A DNA stretch of 12,021 nucleotides, from contig CALCNS010000306.1 of assembly GCA_937897315.1 (NCBI GenBank), positions 1 through 12,021 on the forward strand, given 5' to 3'. The notes beneath the pieces are model-generated. The model searched no databases and was not told the origin of the DNA. It saw only the letters and a program-made list of their open reading frames with translations. Shown one piece after another: positions 7,986 to 12,021 of the stretch (position 1 is the first letter of the stretch; every line of letters starts with the position of its first letter). This stretch comes from an uncultured Bacillota bacterium. GTDB lineage: Bacteria; Bacillota; JAAYKD01. The translations under genes were made by a program, and so were the position numbers.

Positions 7986-9083
7986 ATGAGCACGAATAAT
8001 CGCCCCCGCGCCAGGGAAGTAGGAGTACCTTTTGGATATTTGCCAACCGGAACCTACAACGCCATCACCGATGTCGCCGGTGTGAAAGTAGGTCATTGCA
8101 CCCTCATTCAAGGAGATGGTGCACGCCAAGCCGGAGTGGGACCGATTCGCACCGGTGTCACGGCAATAGTACCCCACAGTGGTGATTTGTTTGAAGATAA
8201 AGTAGCCGGTGTGGTGCATGTGATTAACGGGTTCGGCAAAGCCATGGGTATAGCACAAATTCAGGAATTGGGGACAATCGAAACCCCCATTCTGCTGACC
8301 AATACACTCAACGTTGGAAAAGCGGCAGACGCACTCATCGATTGGATGATCGAACGCAACCCCAAAATCATGTCATTGAATCCTATGATTGGCGAATGCA
8401 ACGACAGTAGCCTGAATGATATTCAAGGTCGACATGTGCACAAAGAGCACGTCTACGAGGCATTAAATCGTGCCGAGAGTGGATTGGTGGCCGAAGGTGT
8501 GGTCGGCGGTGGAACCGGCATGAGCTGCCTGGGCTTTAAGGGTGGCATCGGTACATCATCCCGGGTGTTACCTCCGGAAATGGGAGGTTTCACGGTGGGT
8601 ATTTTGGTCATGGCCAATTTTGGCAGACGACAAGATTTACTCATTGCCGGTGTGCCGGTAGGAAGAGAACTCATCCGGTGGCCTGAAACCGATCACCCCG
8701 GTGATGGATCAATCATGATGATTTTGGCTACCGATGCACCTCTATCTACCCGGCAACTCACCCGCGTGGCCAAACGTTGTGCTTTAGGATTATCACGCAC
8801 CGGTTCTGTGGCTTCCCATGGTAGCGGTGATTTTGTTGTGGGCTTCTCCACGACCAATCGCCAACCCAACCGCAGCGAACAGCCGGTTCGCACGGTGCAG
8901 CGCTTAGCTGAAGATGGTCGCATTCTCACGGGTTTGTTTGATGCTACCGTAGAAGCCACCGAAGAGGCGATCATCAACGCCCTTTTCGCTGCCGAAACCA
9001 CTGTGGGTTGCGACGGTACCACTCGCTATGGGTTGCCCATTGACGAGACCTTAGCAATCCTCAAAAAATACAACAGAATTTAG
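7986..9083 (+). CDS. P1/DmpA-family aminopeptidase (peptidase S58)
   Basis: A 365-residue member of the DmpA family of N-terminal nucleophile hydrolases, which remove N-terminal residues, including D-amino acids or beta-amino acids, from peptides and amides. Signatures: AITDVAGVKVGHCTL near the N-terminus, NPMIGECNDSSLND, GVVGGGTGMSCLGFKGGIGTSS, VGILVMANFG, and GDGSIMMILATDAPLS. By family comparison the precursor cleaves itself between Gly241 and Ser242 in that last motif, and Ser242 becomes the nucleophile. The ATG at 7986 immediately follows the TAA of the upstream gene with no clear Shine-Dalgarno, so translation is probably coupled. The start fits the family, where RPRARE-like sequence follows closely on Met. 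It sits in the middle of a hydrolase operon, which suggests intracellular peptide or amide salvage. D-aminopeptidase, beta-peptidyl aminopeptidase and L-aminopeptidase activities cannot be told apart here. Confidence 0.92.
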   Translation: MSTNNRPRAREVGVPFGYLPTGTYNAITDVAGVKVGHCTLIQGDGARQAGVGPIRTGVTAIVPHSGDLFEDKVAGVVHVINGFGKAMGIAQIQELGTIETPILLTNTLNVGKAADALIDWMIERNPKIMSLNPMIGECNDSSLNDIQGRHVHKEHVYEALNRAESGLVAEGVVGGGTGMSCLGFKGGIGTSSRVLPPEMGGFTVGILVMANFGRRQDLLIAGVPVGRELIRWPETDHPGDGSIMMILATDAPLSTRQLTRVAKRCALGLSRTGSVASHGSGDFVVGFSTTNRQPNRSEQPVRTVQRLAEDGRILTGLFDATVEATEEAIINALFAAETTVGCDGTTRYGLPIDETLAILKKYNRI

Positions 9084-9121
9084 CTACGCAGCGAAAGAGT
9101 GAAATGGAAGGAGGATTTTTT

Positions 9122-10138
9122 ATGAATCGATCCGCAGAACTGGTTCATGTAACCCGCGGAGGCAAAGTGGAAAGCGTTCATTATGGCGATGTCGCTATTG
9201 TCGATGCCACCGGTCGCCTGATTGCCTATGCCGGTGCGCCCCGTGAGAAATTTGCCTTTTGGCGCTCCTCGGCCAAACCTTTTCAGGCCATGCCCGTGGT
9301 GGAGAGCGGTGCTGTAGAGGAATATGGAATCACCGAAAAAGAAATGGCTGTTTTTTGCGCCTGGCATAACGGCGAGATTTTCCATACCGAAGCCGTTGAA
9401 TCCATCTTAAAAAAGATCGGTCTCAATCCCAGTTATTTGCAATGTGGCGTGCATGAACCCATGTATGCTCCCAGAGCGGCCGAGTTAAAAGCGGCTGGCA
9501 TTATCGCCAGCGAAATTCACTGCAATTGCTCGGGCAAACACTCCGGTATGTTGACCCTCAATCAAAAAATGGGTGCCGATCCTTCGTATTACACTGAGTT
9601 ACGCCATCCGGTTCAACAAGCCATGCTGCAATCGGTCAGTGAGTTTACCGGTGTCAATAAAGAAGATATTCCCATTGGCATCGATGGTTGTGGGGTTCCC
9701 GTTCATGGTCTCAGTGTGTATCACATGGCTGTGGCTTGGGCACGTTTGCTTAACCCGGTAGGAATGAGCGATAAACGGCACGAGACAGCAAAGAGGATTC
9801 GCACCGCCATGATGAATCACCCCGAGATGATTGCCGGAACCGGTCGCCTTTGCACCTTGCTGATGTCGGTAGCTCCCGGCAAGATTGTCGCCAAATCCGG
9901 GGCCGAAGCCGTCTATGGTTTTGCCATTCCAGAATTGGGTTGGGGCATGTCCTTAAAAATTGCCGATGGAGGCAGTCGAGCAACGAACGCAGCTGTCTTA
10001 GGCGTGCTTCGGCAACTGCACCTGCTCAATGAAAAAGAGTGGGAAACCCTATTACCGTATGAAGTTCGCACCCTGCGCAACCATAGGAATGACATCATTG
10101 GAGAAATCAAACCAGCAGTGGAATTAACCTGGTTATAA
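9122..10138 (+). CDS. L-asparaginase II-family amidohydrolase (Rhizobium etli type)
   Basis: A 338-residue member of the Asparaginase_II family (PF06089), unrelated to the E. coli AnsA/AnsB fold. Family members hydrolyse L-asparagine to aspartate and ammonia. Signatures line up with the Rhizobium etli enzyme: RSSAKPFQ carries the Ser-x-x-Lys pair (Ser49, Lys52), HCNCSGKHSGML carries Cys136 and Lys139, and DGCGVP carries Cys190. The spacings match the catalytic Ser48/Lys51 and zinc-site Cys135/Lys138/Cys189 I recall for that enzyme, so an active enzyme is likely. The ATG at 9122 is preferred to the ATG at 9104 because AAGGAGG lies 7 nt before it and would fall inside the longer frame. It is the last gene of the hydrolase operon, 38 nt after the aminopeptidase, with a ribosome binding region very like that of the first gene. 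No signal peptide is seen, so it is probably cytoplasmic. Confidence 0.9.
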   Translation: MNRSAELVHVTRGGKVESVHYGDVAIVDATGRLIAYAGAPREKFAFWRSSAKPFQAMPVVESGAVEEYGITEKEMAVFCAWHNGEIFHTEAVESILKKIGLNPSYLQCGVHEPMYAPRAAELKAAGIIASEIHCNCSGKHSGMLTLNQKMGADPSYYTELRHPVQQAMLQSVSEFTGVNKEDIPIGIDGCGVPVHGLSVYHMAVAWARLLNPVGMSDKRHETAKRIRTAMMNHPEMIAGTGRLCTLLMSVAPGKIVAKSGAEAVYGFAIPELGWGMSLKIADGGSRATNAAVLGVLRQLHLLNEKEWETLLPYEVRTLRNHRNDIIGEIKPAVELTWL

Positions 10139-10154
10139 GAAGTCGTACAAACCA

Positions 10155-10195
10155 AGACGCAACGTCGCGAAACGTTGCGTCTATTTTCATTTTTC
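10155..10195 (+). terminator. Terminator of the hydrolase operon
   Basis: An 11-bp perfect inverted repeat, AGACGCAACGT (10155-10165) with ACGTTGCGTCT (10172-10182), has a 6-nt loop and is followed by the T-rich ATTTTCATTTTT on the plus strand. The T-tract overlaps the last codons of gltX on the other strand. The minus-strand side has only a weak T-tract, so gltX may use the hairpin less efficiently. Confidence 0.88.
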
Positions 10196-11662
10196 TAAGG
10201 CGGCAATGGCCATTTCCATGCGAGCAATGACTCTGGCTCTGCCAATGAGTTCCATGGTGTGGAACAAGGGTGGAGAAACCTTACGGTTGGTGAATGCAAC
10301 TCGCAATGGCATGAAGAAGTCCCCTTTTTTCCATTGCATATCATCGCACAATTGGTTCATGGCGGCTTCCATGGGTTCGGCAGCGAACTCGGTTTGTAGC
10401 AGCAAGTCGAGGGTGCGTTTGAGCAACATCACAATATCGCTTGGAGTCTGCTTCTTTGAGGCAAACAAATCCAAAGCGACTTCATCCACGGACCAATCGC
10501 AGTAAAAGTAGGACAAGCTCTCTGGTGCTGCATCCAAACGGGGCAAGCGTTCGTGAATGAGGGAGATTAGTTTGGTCAAGTATAACATTTGATCTTCACT
10601 CACTGGACCGATCATCCCAGCTTTTTGCATAAAGGGAAGAACTCGTTCTGCCACTTCCGAAGCGGAAAGCTTGCGAATCCACATTCCATTCATCCAGTCG
10701 AGTTTGACCGGGTCGAACACGGCATTGGATTGAGTGCAGCGTTCCAAGCTGAACAGCTCGATGAGTTCCTCTTTGGTGAGAATCTCTTGCAGCTCTTCAC
10801 CGCCTGGGTTCCATCCTAAAAACGCGTTGAAATTGAGCATGGCTTCGGGTAAATATCCCATGGCAGCAAACTCGCCCAAATACACTGCACCTTTGCGCTT
10901 GGAAATCTTGGTCTTATCGGGATTCAGGAGTAAGACCAAATGAGCGAATTCAGGCAACTCCCACCCTAAAGCGCGGTAGATGACCACTTGCGGGAAGGTG
11001 TTGGAAATGTGCTCTGCGGCACGTATGACGTGCGAAATCTCCATGACATGGTCATCAATCACCGTAGCGAAGTTGTATAACGGAATGCCATCGGACTTTT
11101 GAATGACAAAATCACCCATGAGTGCCCCGTCCGATTCCACCATGCCACGAATCACATCGTGGAAAGAAATCTTGTCGTCGGGTACCCGCAAACGTATGGC
11201 AGCCTTGCGACCTTCGGCACGGAAGGCATCTTTTTCTTCTTGGGTCAAATGCAAGCAACGACCGCTGTAACGGGGATCTTCTTTGCGGGCGTTTTGCGCT
11301 TCGCGCTCGGCAGCCAGTTCTTCGGGAGTGCAGAAGCACTCGTAGGCCTTGCCTTCGTCGAGGAGTTGCTGCACATATTTATGGTATAAATCCAATCGCT
11401 CACTTTGGCGATAGGGACCGTAGGGACCGCCCACATCGGGACCTTCATCCCAGTCCAGGCCGACCCAGCGTAAACCCTCTAGCACACCTTCTTCCGATTC
11501 GATGCTGTTGCGCTTGGTATCGGTGTCATCAATTCTTAAAATAAACTTGCCACCATTTTTTCGGGCAAATAAGTAGTTATACAGGGCGGTACGTGCCGTT
11601 CCCACATGACAATTCCCGGTGGGGGACGGTGCAATTCGTACGCGAATCGGTTTATCGTACAT
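10187..11662 (-). CDS. gltX: Glutamate--tRNA ligase
   Basis: Class I aminoacyl-tRNA synthetase that charges tRNA-Glu (and, in bacteria lacking GlnRS, usually tRNA-Gln with Glu). It has 491 residues, a normal length. The HIGH motif appears as APSPTGNCHVGTAR with HVGT at 19-22, and the KMSKR motif as KISKR (252-256) in TKISKRKGAVYLGEF. Four zinc ligands of the E. coli type are present: Cys109, Cys111, Cys136 and His138 (CFC ... SGRCLH). FILRIDDTDTKR and YRQSERL are typical glutamate-site segments. The C-terminal anticodon-binding half is complete. Start: the ATG at 11662-11660 has an AAAGGAG site 8 nt upstream; the GTG nine bases earlier overlaps that site and is rejected. One local oddity: the usual GEDH before (L/I)SNT reads AAEH (about 215-218). 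The gene has its own promoter, back to back with the T-box promoter, and shares no leader with it. Confidence 0.96.
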   Translation of the reverse strand: MYDKPIRVRIAPSPTGNCHVGTARTALYNYLFARKNGGKFILRIDDTDTKRNSIESEEGVLEGLRWVGLDWDEGPDVGGPYGPYRQSERLDLYHKYVQQLLDEGKAYECFCTPEELAAEREAQNARKEDPRYSGRCLHLTQEEKDAFRAEGRKAAIRLRVPDDKISFHDVIRGMVESDGALMGDFVIQKSDGIPLYNFATVIDDHVMEISHVIRAAEHISNTFPQVVIYRALGWELPEFAHLVLLLNPDKTKISKRKGAVYLGEFAAMGYLPEAMLNFNAFLGWNPGGEELQEILTKEELIELFSLERCTQSNAVFDPVKLDWMNGMWIRKLSASEVAERVLPFMQKAGMIGPVSEDQMLYLTKLISLIHERLPRLDAAPESLSYFYCDWSVDEVALDLFASKKQTPSDIVMLLKRTLDLLLQTEFAAEPMEAAMNQLCDDMQWKKGDFFMPLRVAFTNRKVSPPLFHTMELIGRARVIARMEMAIAALEK

Positions 11663-11696
11663 GATAAGCACTCCTTTGTATCAGTTCATACCCATT

Positions 11697-11725
11697 ATTT
11701 TACCCGATAGCAGAGCAAAGTGCAA
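11697..11725 (-). promoter_or_regulatory. Promoter of gltX
   Basis: On the minus strand, TTGCAC (11725-11720) is followed after exactly 17 nt by TAAAAT (11702-11697), about 34 nt before the gltX start codon. The -10 matches consensus at five of six positions; the -35 matches mainly at TTG. No T-box or other leader fits between it and gltX. Confidence 0.65.
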
Positions 11726-11732
11726 GGAAAAG

Positions 11733-11761
11733 TTGACAATGAGATGAAACTCCTGTATAAT
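11733..11761 (+). promoter_or_regulatory. Consensus sigma-A promoter of the T-box transcript
   Basis: TTGACA (11733-11738), 17-nt spacer, TATAAT (11756-11761): a perfect housekeeping consensus. Transcription should start at about 11768, just before stem I of the T-box. Its -35 lies 7 bp from the -35 of the divergent gltX promoter. Confidence 0.92.
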
Positions 11762-11768
11762 ACATCTA

Positions 11769-12006
11769 TTCAAACACGATGAAGCGGACAGTAAGGTTAT
11801 AACTCCTTCACAGAGAGCTCGGGAATGGTGAAACCGGGTAAGGACAACAACTGGAAGATCACCGCCGATGTGGTTGTGCTGAAACGCAGTAAGTACAAAC
11901 GGAGTGGGCAACGTTAAAGGCCTCTTGAGCCTATCTTATTTCTGAAGATAGGGAATTAGGGTGGTACCACGACACGCTCGTCCCAGTGAGGGAGGGCGCT
12001 TTTTTA
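11769..12006 (+). ncRNA. T-box riboswitch leader, specifier AUC (Ile)
   Basis: tRNA-sensing leader that lets transcription continue when the matching tRNA is uncharged. Stem I starts at about 11777 with GATGA, then GCGG pairing to CCGC (about 11862-11865), the AGTA loop-E element (11790-11793), the AGAGAG segment (about 11812-11817) and the apical GGTGAAACC (11827-11835). The specifier loop reads GAAG-ATC-A; the triplet before the conserved purine is ATC (11858-11860), isoleucine. Stem III is a perfect 8-bp hairpin (11930-11937 with 11945-11952). The T-box AGGGTGGTACCACG is at 11958-11971. The antiterminator forms from GGG/CCC and ACGA/TCGT with the canonical 7-nt TGGTACC bulge. The variable base after TGG is T, which expects discriminator A73, as in tRNA-Ile; Asp (G73) is disfavoured. 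The regulated gene, probably ileS, begins beyond the window. Confidence 0.93.
11975..12005 (+). terminator. T-box attenuator terminator
   Basis: CGCTC(G)TCCC (11975-11984) pairs with GGGAGGGCG (11990-11998) over a 5-nt loop with one bulged G, followed by a T run at 12000-12005. Its left arm contains the TCGTCCC needed by the antiterminator, so the two structures exclude each other, as in standard T-box attenuation. Confidence 0.92.
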
Positions 12007-12014
12007 TACCCAAA

Positions 12015-12021
12015 AAGGAGG
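12015..12021 (+). promoter_or_regulatory. Ribosome binding site of the T-box-controlled gene
   Basis: AAGGAGG at the very end of the window is a full Shine-Dalgarno sequence about 10 nt after the attenuator T run. The coding region it serves begins just outside the window. Confidence 0.8.

Noticed and set aside
11857..11859. Reading the T-box specifier as GAU (Asp)
   Set aside because: The specifier is expected directly before the conserved purine at the foot of the loop, giving ATC. The T in the TGGT bulge also pairs with discriminator A, whereas tRNA-Asp normally has G73.
11681..11911. A 76-codon minus-strand open frame across the T-box
   Set aside because: It overlaps both promoters and stem I of the riboswitch, has no ribosome binding site and no recognisable protein features.
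1..12021. The palindrome ACCGGT is frequent (about 17 by hand count, against about 3 expected by chance)
   Set aside because: Every occurrence I checked inside a gene reads as the in-frame Thr-Gly codon pair ACC-GGT, so it reflects codon preference. A DNA-level signal is not needed, though a genome-wide count could still test it.

Overview
The window reads as a chromosomal segment of a Gram-positive bacterium of the Bacillota (Firmicutes), probably Clostridia-like. The evidence is a surface protein with SLH anchoring domains, holo-ACP synthase directly upstream of alanine racemase, strong AAGGAGG ribosome binding sites, and a classical T-box leader with a consensus housekeeping promoter. Genus cannot be read from the sequence. 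I see no transposase, phage gene, CRISPR array, tRNA or rRNA.

Layout. (1) Positions 3-2195, plus strand: the 3' part of a large S-layer-type surface protein, cut by the window edge. It ends at a strong bidirectional terminator (2200-2233) shared with (2) ftsH (2270-4108, minus), the membrane AAA+ zinc protease. (3) After a divergent intergenic region (4109-4315) comes a plus-strand pair. The first gene (4316-6001) encodes an unusual three-part protein: a lysine-rich repetitive tail, a class I SAM methyltransferase and a complete C-terminal holo-ACP synthase (AcpS). The second is alr (6014-7132), closed by a terminator at 7136-7172. (4) Next is a compact three-gene plus-strand operon of amide and peptide hydrolases: a PuuD-like class I glutamine amidotransferase-fold hydrolase (7278-7985), a DmpA/P1-family aminopeptidase (7986-9083) starting on the base after the previous stop codon, and an L-asparaginase II-family amidohydrolase (9122-10138). 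It ends at a hairpin (10155-10182) between it and (5) gltX (10187-11662, minus). (6) The right edge holds two back-to-back promoters. One drives gltX leftwards. The other, close to consensus, drives a complete T-box riboswitch rightwards; its specifier reads as AUC (isoleucine) and a ribosome binding site is the last thing in the window. The regulated gene, most likely ileS, lies just outside.

How the parts fit. AcpS (activating acyl carrier protein) and Alr (making D-Ala for peptidoglycan) are a familiar cell-envelope pair in Bacillota; the new element is that AcpS is fused to a methyltransferase. The hydrolase operon looks like a peptide or amide salvage module acting on gamma-glutamyl, N-terminal (possibly D- or beta-) and asparagine-like amide bonds; its real substrate is unknown. 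The right edge pairs two aminoacyl-tRNA synthetase transcription units divergently, one visibly under T-box control.

The points most worth a second look are the methyltransferase-AcpS fusion, a strong hairpin exactly in its interdomain linker, an alanine racemase with His where the family has an active-site Tyr, the three-hydrolase operon with a possible structure that could mask its first ribosome binding site, and the divergent gltX / T-box promoter pair. None of these amounts to a clearly new system on sequence alone.
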